NCBI RefSeq assembly: GCF_030462585.1
Contig: NZ_JASMRU010000007.1
Span: forward strand, 137,453 to 201,452
Source of the DNA: Pseudomonas sp. CAN1
Lineage (GTDB): Bacteria; Pseudomonadota; Gammaproteobacteria; Pseudomonadales; Pseudomonadaceae
Direction: 5' to 3'
Length of the DNA: 64,000 nucleotides
Position numbers and translations under genes: made by a program. The notes beneath the pieces are model-generated. The model was not told the origin of the DNA. It was given only the letters and a program-made list of their open reading frames with translations, and did no database searches. This document shows positions 55,101 to 62,697 of this stretch, in pieces (the stretch's first letter is position 1; each line of letters opens with the position of its first letter).

Positions 55101-56425
55101 AGCGGCTCCTTGTCGCCGCGGGTCAGGCTGGCCACGGCACTGTCGAAGGTGTTCTCGAACAGCAGCGTGGAGAACAACTGACGAATCAGCTCACCCGCCA
55201 CGTCTGCCTTGAGGTGCCGCGCCTTGTGCGTGTGCAGCTTGAGCAGCACCTGCATGCCGTCCTCGCGCAGAGTTGGCAGCAGCTCGATGAAAGGCAGCAC
55301 GTCCTGGCCGATACCGTCGACCTGGAACAGCCGGAATGCCAGGCCGCTGGTCTCCAGCGCCTGGCGGGCGGCCTGGATCTGCCCGCTCGCTGCGGTCACA
55401 TACAGGCCCACCGGAGCATGCAGCCCCTGCAGCGTACGCAGGCCCTCCTCGAACAGCGGCAGGTCGCCAACGTGCAGCACCACCGCGGTGGGCTGGCCCT
55501 GGGTATCGCGCTCCGGCGTCGCCACCTGCACCGCACGCGGTGCTACGTGTTCGGCTGCCGTGGGCAGGCGGGCCACAGCATCCTGGGTCTGGGCGATGAA
55601 GCGGTCCAGCTCCGGCCAGAAGGCGGCACGGTGTTCCTCCAGCAGTTGGCGGATACCCGGCATGATGCTGCGCGCCCGCGCGATCTCGGCGGCGTCCAGC
55701 CCAAAAGCGGTGAATGAGTGCGGGTCGGGATGGATCGAGCTCCAGTCGCGGCTCACCAGCACTGGCGTACAACCGCACAGTGCCGCCTCGTAGGCCAGGC
55801 CCGAGGCCTCGCCGAGGTAAAGGTATTCGCAACGCTGGAAGACATCGGCCAGGCCTTCCCAGGAATCCGGGTAGCTCAGGGTGATCTCGATGGCGTCGGC
55901 CGGCAGCAGGCTCGGGTCCAGCCGCGCATGGCGCTTGTGGCCCAGGTAGTAGCAGACGCTCCCCGGGCGACGTCGCGCCGGATCGGCGGCGGGACGGAAG
56001 ATGTTCGAGTCGATGGCCGGCAGGAACAGGTGCTGCTCAGGGCCCATGCCCTCGAGCATGAAGTCGTTCTTGTAGGCGAAGTACAGGTCGTTCTCGCCGT
56101 AGGCGCCGGTACCGGCGATAAAGCCCGGCTTGTTCAGCAGGTAGCGCACCACCACGCTGCCCTGCAGCGGGTTGCCATCGATCACCTCCGGGTACACCGC
56201 GATCGGCTGGATGCCCTGGGCGCGATGCTGCTGGATCACCTGGTCGGTCAGGCGCGGTGTCATGAAGTCCGGGCTGAAGACTTCCGCCAGCACATAGGCT
56301 TCGTAGCCGGAGCGGATCAGCGCATCGCAGAGCATGTGCATGACGCGGATGCCCGCCGAGCTGCGCCGGTAGTCGAAACCGAAGATGTAGTAGGGACTCG
56401 GGCGCGGGGCGAACAGTGAACGCAT
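52130..56425 (-). CDS. fgtA: FgtA-like giant flagellin glycosyltransferase
   Basis: Protein of 1431 residues in the place of FgtA, the flagellin glycosyltransferase next to fliC in P. aeruginosa. Parts in order: a nucleotide-sugar-binding GT region (about 1-290, with LGEASGLAYEAALCGCTPVLVS near 201); a region like rhamnan synthesis protein F (about 310-520, VLLKLHTHK near 397); a GT2 domain beginning VSIIIPTKDQLPTLLRCVDSL near 815, with LLNNDTG near 903; and a C-terminal GT4-like domain (LRLLEYGALGYPVICSD near 1348). At least two active sites are likely, so it may add several sugars. GAGG precedes the ATG. Confidence 0.85.
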   Translation of the reverse strand: MRSLFAPRPSPYYIFGFDYRRSSAGIRVMHMLCDALIRSGYEAYVLAEVFSPDFMTPRLTDQVIQQHRAQGIQPIAVYPEVIDGNPLQGSVVVRYLLNKPGFIAGTGAYGENDLYFAYKNDFMLEGMGPEQHLFLPAIDSNIFRPAADPARRRPGSVCYYLGHKRHARLDPSLLPADAIEITLSYPDSWEGLADVFQRCEYLYLGEASGLAYEAALCGCTPVLVSRDWSSIHPDPHSFTAFGLDAAEIARARSIMPGIRQLLEEHRAAFWPELDRFIAQTQDAVARLPTAAEHVAPRAVQVATPERDTQGQPTAVVLHVGDLPLFEEGLRTLQGLHAPVGLYVTAASGQIQAARQALETSGLAFRLFQVDGIGQDVLPFIELLPTLREDGMQVLLKLHTHKARHLKADVAGELIRQLFSTLLFENTFDSAVASLTRGDKEPLIGADEYRLPVAQFLEGERREQVERLAERGGVDIKRIASGEYFAGNMFFARVEALADLLDLGLGAEDFGAAGSSRGAGFAHAFELFVNAFVQLRHPIDRNVLYREWLATRQLSANETRDLPERVAAWPATPSLLVVLEDPVGDVAGVARSLAALDAQSYGAGAVVVLSNAEPVGIEARDNLVWLPRDAVPAQQINALLEQIEVDWFLLLRSGDTLEEHALLLLAERLVSQPALRCCYMDEDQHHEGVNRDPVFKPDLNLDMLRSYPYVGRALAFERQSVRELGGLDEAFGELAPHDVLFRLIEAAGLESIGHLDTLLLHTSEHLGAWLISPGVVSQVAPLVEAHLTRLNLPHRIERGALPMINRVHYSFDTRPLVSIIIPTKDQLPTLLRCVDSLLERTRYEHYEVLIVDNNSETPEALAWFEGIDKLGDARLRVLRYPHPFNYSAINNFAARQARGEYLVLLNNDTGITDGNWLDALLNHAQRPEVGVVGAKLHFLDGSIQHAGVVMGLRGVAEHAFIGDAIDGNGYMHRLQVDQNYSVVTAACLMVRASLYAEVGGLDEDDFAVSFNDVDFCLKVGSAGYLLVWTPYAVLMHEGSVSQRKVDLATFEAKVQRFRSEQQAMYQRWLPQMVHDAAYNRNLALEGRGFALDHRGDTGWQPFAERRLPFVLCHPADAFGCGHYRIRQPLDACVATGEMDGAVAERLLPLVEFERLAPTSVVLQRQITPPQLQSIELLDRCSKVFKVYEVDDYLFELPVKSAHHAAMPKDVARSMKTALGYCDRFVVSTEPLAEAFAGLHPDIRVVPNRLPTHWWSNLRGERNAGRKPRVGWAGGSSHGGDLELVIEVVKALAGEVEWVFMGMCPEPLKPFVEFHHGVSIDRYPAALAALNLDLALAPLEPNRFNECKSNLRLLEYGALGYPVICSDILCYQDSLPVTRLPNQARAWISAIREQLADPQALARAGDTLREVVLRDWMLDETHARRWAQAWLPD

Positions 56426-56482
56426 GAAAACCTCGATGGCAGATGTGAACCAGGGTCGCCGCCATTACGGCCGGGCTTGCCC

Positions 56483-57526
56483 TCAGTGGCCGGCGGTGTC
56501 CGTGCACCAGCGCGCGGTGCGCAGCAGTGCCTCGTCCAGCGACGTCCAGATATCCAGGCCCAGGCTGCGGGCACGCTGGATATCCGGTATGTAGCGGGAC
56601 CGCTGCGTGCCGGGTGCCGCGGCCGGAATCTCCAGCGGCTTGCCCGGCGCCAGCAACGCGCCGGTGCGGCGTGCCAGGTCAGCAATCGACAATGCCTGGT
56701 CGGAACCAATGTTATAGACCGTGCCGCCCTCTCCCCGGGCCAACAGGGTCAACAGCCAGCCAGCAAGATCCGCGCCATACAGGTAGCTGCGCAGCGCCAG
56801 CCCGGCCGAGGCGAGCACGATGCGCTCGCGGAACAGCGCGTCGCGTATGAAGTTGCCCACTGCGAAGTGCGCATCCAGCGGCAGACCGGGACCGACGAAG
56901 GCGAAGCCGCGGGTATGCACTACGTCAAAAGCATGACGCTCGGCGTACAGGGCGCCAAGCATTTCCGCCACGCGCTTGCCTTCGCCATAAACCTGCCGCG
57001 CGTCGAAGCTGGCGCAGGCGCGCGTGTCGACCTCGCGCCAGCCGCCCTCCTCCAGGCCATCGCCGTATTGAGCGCCGGAGCCGGTCAGCAGTACCCGACG
57101 CACGCCGCTACGTACCGCGAGTTCGAGCGTTTCGCGAGTACCGTGATAGAGGGTGTCGAACAGCGCCAGGCGATCCGCCTGCCCGGCCACCGAGCTGTCG
57201 GTGGCAGCGTGCAGCATATAGTCGGCGCGCAGCTGCACGGCCGACAGGTCTCGAATATCCGCCACCTGCCAGTGCAGCCAGGAGCACGTGCGGTAGTGCG
57301 GCTCGCTGTCGAGGAAGCGCTGCGGATCACGGGAAATCACCGTGACGCGCAGGTTCCAGCCCTGCTCGTTGAGGCCGTCGCACAGCGCCAGCAGCCATTT
57401 GCCGAAGAAGCCGGTGCCGCCAGTGACCAGCAGGTGCGCGCCCTGCAAGGCCTGGAGCCGCTCAAGGCGCGCCGCGACTCTCTGCACGTCCTCGCGGATC
57501 AGCGGATGGGCCAGGCTCATCGACAT
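56483..57526 (-). CDS. NAD-dependent sugar epimerase/dehydratase
   Basis: Extended short-chain dehydrogenase of 347 residues acting on nucleotide sugars. The Rossmann motif TGGTGFFGKW (35-44) binds NAD, and the catalytic pair Tyr180-x3-Lys184 lies in VYGEGKRVAE, with Ser in LLTGSGAQYG. The substrate cannot be read from sequence; 4,6-dehydratase or epimerase action for a deoxysugar would fit. AAGGAG lies 7 bases before the ATG. It lies 57 bases upstream of fgtA. Confidence 0.85.
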   Translation of the reverse strand: MSMSLAHPLIREDVQRVAARLERLQALQGAHLLVTGGTGFFGKWLLALCDGLNEQGWNLRVTVISRDPQRFLDSEPHYRTCSWLHWQVADIRDLSAVQLRADYMLHAATDSSVAGQADRLALFDTLYHGTRETLELAVRSGVRRVLLTGSGAQYGDGLEEGGWREVDTRACASFDARQVYGEGKRVAEMLGALYAERHAFDVVHTRGFAFVGPGLPLDAHFAVGNFIRDALFRERIVLASAGLALRSYLYGADLAGWLLTLLARGEGGTVYNIGSDQALSIADLARRTGALLAPGKPLEIPAAAPGTQRSRYIPDIQRARSLGLDIWTSLDEALLRTARWCTDTAGH

Positions 57527-57574
57527 GCTCTTTCTCCTTGCCTGGGCATCACCAACAGGTTCTGCCTGTGAAAC

Positions 57575-58222
57575 TCAGCGGGCTTCATCCAGTGCCAGGC
57601 GCTCGGCCACGGCCTGCGGCGTGGCCAACGGCTGCAACTGCTCGGCAAACTGTCCGTACCCCCAGGCCACCGGCCAGAAGTCCACGGCGTTGGCGGCGGC
57701 GGCGCGCCCATCCTGCTCGGTATCGCCCAGGTAGATCGCGCTGCCCGGCTGGATAGCCAGCGCACTCATCAGCGCTCCGATCATGCCGGCCTTGTCGCTG
57801 TACAGCCCCGGATGCGAGTCACTGGCGTAGACCGCGCAGAAGTACTCGGCCCAGCCCAGTTCCTGGAGGATGCGCTGGGTCGGCAGCAGGCGCTTGTTGG
57901 TGGCTATGGCCAGTACCAGGCCGCGCTCGCGCAGCGCGTCAAGCACCTGCGGCCAGCCCGGATAGGCCGGTGTGGTCAGGCACACCTGGGCGTCGTAGAT
58001 CTCGCGGAAGCTGGCGCTCAGAGCATCCAGCAGCGCCGGCTCGCTCTGCCCGCTCAGCGCTTCGAGGGTCGGGCGCAGTGGCGGGCCGATGAGGCTGCTG
58101 TCGATGGCCCGGCGCGGTAGCAGGTCATGGGCTTCGAGCACCTGGCTGAAGGTGGCGAGGATGGCCGGCGCGGAGTCCACGAGCGTGCCATCGAAATCGA
58201 ACAGTAGGTGAGTCTTTTTCAT
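57575..58222 (-). CDS. HAD-family phosphatase
   Basis: Haloacid dehalogenase-type hydrolase of 215 residues, phosphoglycolate-phosphatase-like. Motif I FDFDGTLVDS gives nucleophile Asp9 and Asp11; motif II is IATNKRL; motif IV YLGDTEQDGRAA. The cap domain is helical. The ATG at 58222 is used, with a weak ribosome site. In this operon it may remove a phosphate from a sugar or, if the phosphoramidate idea is right, the 3'-phosphate of the spent nucleotide. Confidence 0.85.
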   Translation of the reverse strand: MKKTHLLFDFDGTLVDSAPAILATFSQVLEAHDLLPRRAIDSSLIGPPLRPTLEALSGQSEPALLDALSASFREIYDAQVCLTTPAYPGWPQVLDALRERGLVLAIATNKRLLPTQRILQELGWAEYFCAVYASDSHPGLYSDKAGMIGALMSALAIQPGSAIYLGDTEQDGRAAAANAVDFWPVAWGYGQFAEQLQPLATPQAVAERLALDEAR

Positions 58223-58255
58223 GAGCAATTCGGCTAGAAATTCTGTGGTTGATTC

Positions 58256-59314
58256 TCAGAAGTACAGCTGCGTCCATTGATCGTAGGGCAGGTCGACCAG
58301 CTCTTTCAGCCGTGTGAGGTTCTTGTGCTTGTCCAGCGTCCCCTCCTCCGTCAGCGCAGCGTCGGGCAGGTCGAGCGGCATGCGCGGCACGCACTCGATC
58401 AGCCAGCGCAGGATATCGCGGCGGGCATCGCCCAGCAGCGCGGCGGTACGTGGGTTACGCACATAATTGAAGGCCGTGCGCGCCAGTCCCGCAGTGGTGA
58501 GGATGCGCCCGGTCTGGTTGATCTTGGCCAGGTAGCGCGCGGTGTCGGGAAACAGGTCGTTGTCGAAGTAGATCACGTCGTAGAGCAGCGCGACTTCCTC
58601 GACCAGCCCGTCGCCCATCGAGGCGGTGTCGCTGCTCTCATGCACGCGATAGACGCCCAGCCGCTGATTCGCCACGAAGGCCGGATGGCGGGCGGCCAGG
58701 CGCGCCACCAGGTAGTGGTCGCCCATGCTGCCCTTGCGCAGCGAATAGGCGCGGTTGAAGGTTTCCAGGCTGCGGCGTACGCCGCCGACGCGGTCGAAAC
58801 GCTCGCGGTCGATGACGCAGAACGAAGGGAAGATCCAGTTGCTCAGGCACAGGTACGGCAGGATTTCGTGCACGCCTGTGTCCAGGCGCGGCAGCGCGAT
58901 GCCGGTGTGTTCGATCACCTGCTCGCCCAGCAGGCGGCTGGCGTTGCTGTAGGCAAAGGCGCATTCAGGATTTTCGAGCAGGCCCCGCTGGACGCAGGCC
59001 TCGAGGAAGGTCGGCTGCCAGTAGTCGTCGGCGCAAAGCATCACCCAGTAGCGCGCATGGGTCATCTCATAGGCCTTGAGCACCGAATGCGACGGGCCGA
59101 TGTTGGTCGCGTTGCGCACGTAGCGGATGCGCGCGTCGCGCTGGCAGTAGTCGGCCATCAGCGCCTCGGTGTTGTCCTCCGAGGCATTGTCGATGACCAG
59201 CACGCCGAAATCGCCGTAGGTCTGCGCCAGGATCGAATCCAGGCAGCGGCCGAGAAAGCGCCCGTAGTTGTAGGTTGGAACGATGATATCGACGCTGTGC
59301 ATGAGAGAACTCAT
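58256..59314 (-). CDS. GT2-family glycosyltransferase
   Basis: Inverting glycosyltransferase of 352 residues with the GT-A fold: VDIIVPTYNYGRFLGRCLDSI at the start and the metal-binding acid cluster in VMLCADDYWQP. The C-terminal third is helical and polar, with no membrane helices, so it acts in the cytoplasm where flagellin is glycosylated. GGAG lies 14 bases before the first ATG; a second ATG at 59302 is possible. Confidence 0.88.
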   Translation of the reverse strand: MSSLMHSVDIIVPTYNYGRFLGRCLDSILAQTYGDFGVLVIDNASEDNTEALMADYCQRDARIRYVRNATNIGPSHSVLKAYEMTHARYWVMLCADDYWQPTFLEACVQRGLLENPECAFAYSNASRLLGEQVIEHTGIALPRLDTGVHEILPYLCLSNWIFPSFCVIDRERFDRVGGVRRSLETFNRAYSLRKGSMGDHYLVARLAARHPAFVANQRLGVYRVHESSDTASMGDGLVEEVALLYDVIYFDNDLFPDTARYLAKINQTGRILTTAGLARTAFNYVRNPRTAALLGDARRDILRWLIECVPRMPLDLPDAALTEEGTLDKHKNLTRLKELVDLPYDQWTQLYF

Positions 59315-59332
59315 CGAAGAGAGAAACTCCAG

Positions 59333-60196
59333 TCAGGCCGCCAGGCGGCACACCAGGGAAAACACCCGCACCGGCCCATTGCCCACGTCCACTTCCAGGC
59401 TGCCCAGGCTCTCGACCTCCAGCCCCGCACGCGTCACCAGCGCACGCAACGAGGCTTCGCAATAGAAGTTGATGTGCTCGTGCCAGTGGCGCTTGTCCTG
59501 CCAGCGCGCATTGCCGGCAGCGATCTGCTGTACCAGGCCCTCGCAGGGCACCTCGATGTACAGCAGGCTGTCAGGGGCGAGCACGGCGGTCACTTCGTCG
59601 AGCAACGCCAGCGGCTCGGGCACGTGTTCCAGTACCTGGCTGAGCACCACCAGCTGGTAGTGATGCTCGCGCGCCTGCTGCGCATCCACGCGCTGCGCGC
59701 CGTCCACCAGCGGACGGTCGGAAATCTCCAACACATGGTGCTGCGCCAGCCGCCCACGAAATGGCGTGTTGATGCCGCTGTCGCCACCCCAGTCGAGCAC
59801 CCGCTGCGGCGCGGGCAGCAGCGGCGCGAGGAAGGCCTCGACCTGCGCGGCGTAGCCGCCGCCCTGCAGCAACTGCTGGTTGCGCCGTGCGTAACCGGGC
59901 TCGTAGTGATCGCGCAGGGCCGTGTAGTCCTCGCCGCGATAGTCGCGGTACAGGCGGCCCAGTTCTTCGCCATCGAAGCGCAGGTCGAGGAAAGTCAGCT
60001 CGCACGCCGGACAGTGCAGCGTATTGCACAGCGCATAGGCATGCCCCGGCGCCAGATCGCGCAGGCCCCAGGCTTCGGTGACCTCTACCGGCGTCCAGCC
60101 GAACACCCGGTGCGCCACGAAAGGCATGAGGATCGCCGGAGAGCGCTCCAGCGCGGATGCGCCACAACAGACGCAGGCTTGGGCGATGACCGCCAT
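59333..60196 (-). CDS. SAM-dependent methyltransferase with zinc-type N-terminus
   Basis: Class I methyltransferase of 287 residues. The N-terminus has a Cys cluster (Cys8, 10, 11 and 57, 62, 65) likely to bind zinc, and the SAM-binding motif is VLDWGGDSGIN (133-143), followed by SQVLEHVPEPLALL and the HWHEHINFY stretch of the sugar C/O-methyltransferase type. AAGGAG lies 6 bases before the ATG at 60196. It could methylate a sugar or a phosphoramidate group. Confidence 0.87.
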   Translation of the reverse strand: MAVIAQACVCCGASALERSPAILMPFVAHRVFGWTPVEVTEAWGLRDLAPGHAYALCNTLHCPACELTFLDLRFDGEELGRLYRDYRGEDYTALRDHYEPGYARRNQQLLQGGGYAAQVEAFLAPLLPAPQRVLDWGGDSGINTPFRGRLAQHHVLEISDRPLVDGAQRVDAQQAREHHYQLVVLSQVLEHVPEPLALLDEVTAVLAPDSLLYIEVPCEGLVQQIAAGNARWQDKRHWHEHINFYCEASLRALVTRAGLEVESLGSLEVDVGNGPVRVFSLVCRLAA

Positions 60197-60260
60197 CAGT
60201 GACTCCTTGAATGAAAATGGCTGGGCGCCTGGCCTTTGGGCACCGGAGCACGCCGGGCTT

Positions 60261-61289
60261 TCATCGGTAATCCAGGTCAATGCCCAGCGCCAGCAAGTGC
60301 TCGCGGGCAATCTGTGCCAACCGGCTTTCGTCCTGCTCATTGAGCAGGCTCTGTACACGCTCATCCACCTGCTGCTCGAACGCCGCGTAACGCTCCAGCG
60401 TACCGGGGATGACTTGCCACGGATCGTTGCCGGCCAGGATTCGCTTCTTGTAGGCATGTGGCAAATGGAACCAGCGATCGGGAGCGACGAAGATGTGCTC
60501 CTTGATCTCCAGGGTCAGCGCGCCCTGGTTGGGGAACGGCCGCGGCGGATTGAAGTAGCCGACACCCAGCGGCAGGCCGTCGATCGACAGGTTGTTACGG
60601 AAGGCAAACGACACCTGGGTCGCCCAGTGGTCCACGCGCGGGTAGTCCACCTGGGGAATATCCAGGTCGGGAGCAGCAATGCCGCAGGTGCGCAGCACAA
60701 ACGCCACCTCCCCCTGCAAGTCGCTCTGCAGGTTGGCGAACGGGCGCAGATGCACCGGGTGCCCTGCCTGCTCGTAGAGCGCCTGCTGGCAACGGTAGTC
60801 GACCATGTAGTGGTAGTGTTCGACGAACTCGGCGAACCCCAGCGGCAGCGGTGTATTGAATGGCTGGTAGATGCCGCTGGCGTGCTCATTGCCCTCGCAG
60901 AGGGCGAAGATGGTATGGACGATCAGGTAGGTCTTGTACGACGACACCAGGTTGTCCACCGGGTTGCGGGTCCAGAGGAACACCGGCGCGCGGGGCAGCA
61001 GACATCGGTCGAGGTTGTCGCGGATACGCAATGCCTGCGCTTGCGCCAGCGGAAAGCAGTGGTTGATCAGGCCCACCGCGATGTTGTCCAGCGCAGTCGG
61101 CAGGGCGCATTGTTCGGAGAGCCGGGAAGTCTTCCCGGGCAGCGACTCGAGGCTGCCGTCTGCCAGCAGCGGGTCGGTGTGCCAGAAACTGGGGACGAAC
61201 AGATTGTCGACCAGCTGCAGGCTTTCGAGCAGGCTGGCGGTCCCAACCCTGCCGTGGCACAGCAGCATGAAAGAAGCTCGGGTCGTCAT
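60261..61289 (-). CDS. Sulfotransferase-fold P-loop protein
   Basis: Protein of 342 residues with the two nucleotide-binding motifs of sulfotransferases: HGRVGTASLLESL at 12-24 (5'-phosphosulfate-binding loop position) and WTRNPVDNLVSSY at 106-118 (3'-phosphate-binding position). The rest is not close to any family I can name. It overlaps the cytidylyltransferase stop by four bases, so it is translationally coupled to that module. It could transfer sulfate from PAPS or use the similar 3'-phospho-CDP-amidate; the sequence does not decide. Confidence 0.7.
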   Translation of the reverse strand: MTTRASFMLLCHGRVGTASLLESLQLVDNLFVPSFWHTDPLLADGSLESLPGKTSRLSEQCALPTALDNIAVGLINHCFPLAQAQALRIRDNLDRCLLPRAPVFLWTRNPVDNLVSSYKTYLIVHTIFALCEGNEHASGIYQPFNTPLPLGFAEFVEHYHYMVDYRCQQALYEQAGHPVHLRPFANLQSDLQGEVAFVLRTCGIAAPDLDIPQVDYPRVDHWATQVSFAFRNNLSIDGLPLGVGYFNPPRPFPNQGALTLEIKEHIFVAPDRWFHLPHAYKKRILAGNDPWQVIPGTLERYAAFEQQVDERVQSLLNEQDESRLAQIAREHLLALGIDLDYR

Positions 61290-62092
61290 GCTCGGCTATC
61301 GCTCCTCTGTCCAGCGCTCGCATACGAGCCCAACCCCTGACGCTCCCCGGCAAAGGCCTGGGCAAAGCGTTCAGCCAGACTCACCGAGGCTTGCAGGTCC
61401 TGGGAGGAGTCGATCTCGCCCCACAGCCCCCGATAAGGGATTGCAAGCACCTCCTGACGCCCCGCCTGAATGATCGCCTGCAGGGCCCCAGTCATGTGCA
61501 AGGCATCGCACTGACTGTCATCAAGTAGCTGGCGCACACGCAACAGCTCGGCCCATGCCGAAGGAGTGAAGCGCAGCAGCCCCATGTACTGCCCCTGGAT
61601 CGCCTCGATTTGCGTCGGCCGCTGGCCGATTTCCAGCAGTTGGCCATCGGCGCTGACCCGGAAGGTCTCGGCGTCGCTCAACGGGTCATCGAAGCGTGCC
61701 TCCCACAACGCTCGCCAGGCGGGGTCGTAGGTGATTGCCAATGGCGCGGAGCTGGCGGCGAGCAACCGGACCGCGCTGGGCTGGTAGAACAGATCGGAAT
61801 AGCTCACCAGGCAGGCTTCGCTGCCCAACCACTCCTGGGCACAGGCCAGCGAGCTCACCATGTTGGTCCGCGCCCAGTGCGGATTGTGGAACTCGACGAG
61901 CCCGCGGTCGGCCAGGCACTCGCGACGGTAGCCGGTGACCACGGCGATTTCACTCGCCCCTCCCAGGCGCAACGCCTCCAGCTGCCAGTCGAGCAGGGCT
62001 CGCCCCTGCAGCGGAACCAGGCACTTGGGGCGCTCATCGGTCAGCTGGCGCATACGGCTGCCGCGTCCAGCTGCCAGAATAATGGCTTTCAT
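61286..62092 (-). CDS. Nucleotidyltransferase, candidate CTP:phosphoglutamine cytidylyltransferase
   Basis: Sugar-nucleotide-type transferase of 268 residues (LicC/phosphocholine cytidylyltransferase-like). The N-terminal G loop LAAGRGSRMRQLTDERPKCL with Lys23 binds the nucleotide; RTNMVSSLACAQEWL and SYSDLFY (metal site) follow. Of this family, the C. jejuni Cj1416 enzyme activates phosphoglutamine with CTP. The neighbours (a class I glutaminase and a phospho-His kinase, coupled by ATGA overlaps) favour that role over phosphocholine or sugar activation. A sugar substrate remains possible. Confidence 0.75.
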   Translation of the reverse strand: MKAIILAAGRGSRMRQLTDERPKCLVPLQGRALLDWQLEALRLGGASEIAVVTGYRRECLADRGLVEFHNPHWARTNMVSSLACAQEWLGSEACLVSYSDLFYQPSAVRLLAASSAPLAITYDPAWRALWEARFDDPLSDAETFRVSADGQLLEIGQRPTQIEAIQGQYMGLLRFTPSAWAELLRVRQLLDDSQCDALHMTGALQAIIQAGRQEVLAIPYRGLWGEIDSSQDLQASVSLAERFAQAFAGERQGLGSYASAGQRSDSRA

Positions 62093-62697
62093 TCAAACAA
62101 CGCCTTCAAACGATTGATATCCAGCTGGCGCAACGACGGCTCACGTTCGGGATGCCACATCCAGCCCTGCCATGGCAGTTGCCGATGAGCAATCGCCTCC
62201 AGGCAGCCATCCTCACTGCGCGCCAGTGCGTCGAAACCCTCCGGGCAATCGGCCAGCGCCCAGCAGTGGTAGCTGTTGACCTCGTCCTCGATCTGCCCGA
62301 CCAGACGGTGCCGGCAGGCCACATGAGCACTCACCGGGCGCAGGCCCGTACCAGCCCAATGCGCCAGCATCTGCATGCCCCGGCAAATTCCCAGCACCGG
62401 CATATGCCTGGTCGCCGCATGCTCCAGCAATGCCAGCTCGACGGCATCGCGCTCAGGGCGCTCGGCAATATCGTTGCCTCCCGAAAGCACGATGGCGTGT
62501 GGCCTGACGGCTGCAAGCCAGGCATCGAGCAGGCTATCAGCAGCCTGTCGATCCGCCGCGCCCAGCAGGTTGGGCACCGGCACCGGCAGATAACCGGCAG
62601 CCAACAGGAACCCGCTCAGGCGCTGATCGAGCCCGTCACGCACTTCGGCAGTTGCCGGGCTGATGTCCACTCGCTGGCTGACCGCCACGACTTTCAT
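62089..62697 (-). CDS. Class I glutaminase, candidate gamma-glutamyl-CDP-amidate hydrolase
   Basis: Peptidase C26/PuuD-like amidotransferase of 202 residues. The triad is complete: Cys105 in LGICRGMQ, His182 and Glu184 in WHPEREP; the oxyanion region is LSGGNDI. The start MKVVAVSQRVD fits the Cj1417 type of the phosphoramidate pathway, which cuts glutamate from gamma-glutamyl-CDP-amidate. It overlaps both neighbours by four bases. A free glutaminase or gamma-glutamyl hydrolase role is the alternative. Confidence 0.78.
   Translation of the reverse strand: MKVVAVSQRVDISPATAEVRDGLDQRLSGFLLAAGYLPVPVPNLLGAADRQAADSLLDAWLAAVRPHAIVLSGGNDIAERPERDAVELALLEHAATRHMPVLGICRGMQMLAHWAGTGLRPVSAHVACRHRLVGQIEDEVNSYHCWALADCPEGFDALARSEDGCLEAIAHRQLPWQGWMWHPEREPSLRQLDINRLKALFE

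Noticed and set aside
51959-55717. Plus-strand open frame of about 1250 codons opposite fgtA
   Set aside because: It is a shadow of the high-GC minus-strand gene: rich in His, Gln, Val, Ala and Arg, with no domain, while the minus strand has clear glycosyltransferase motifs.
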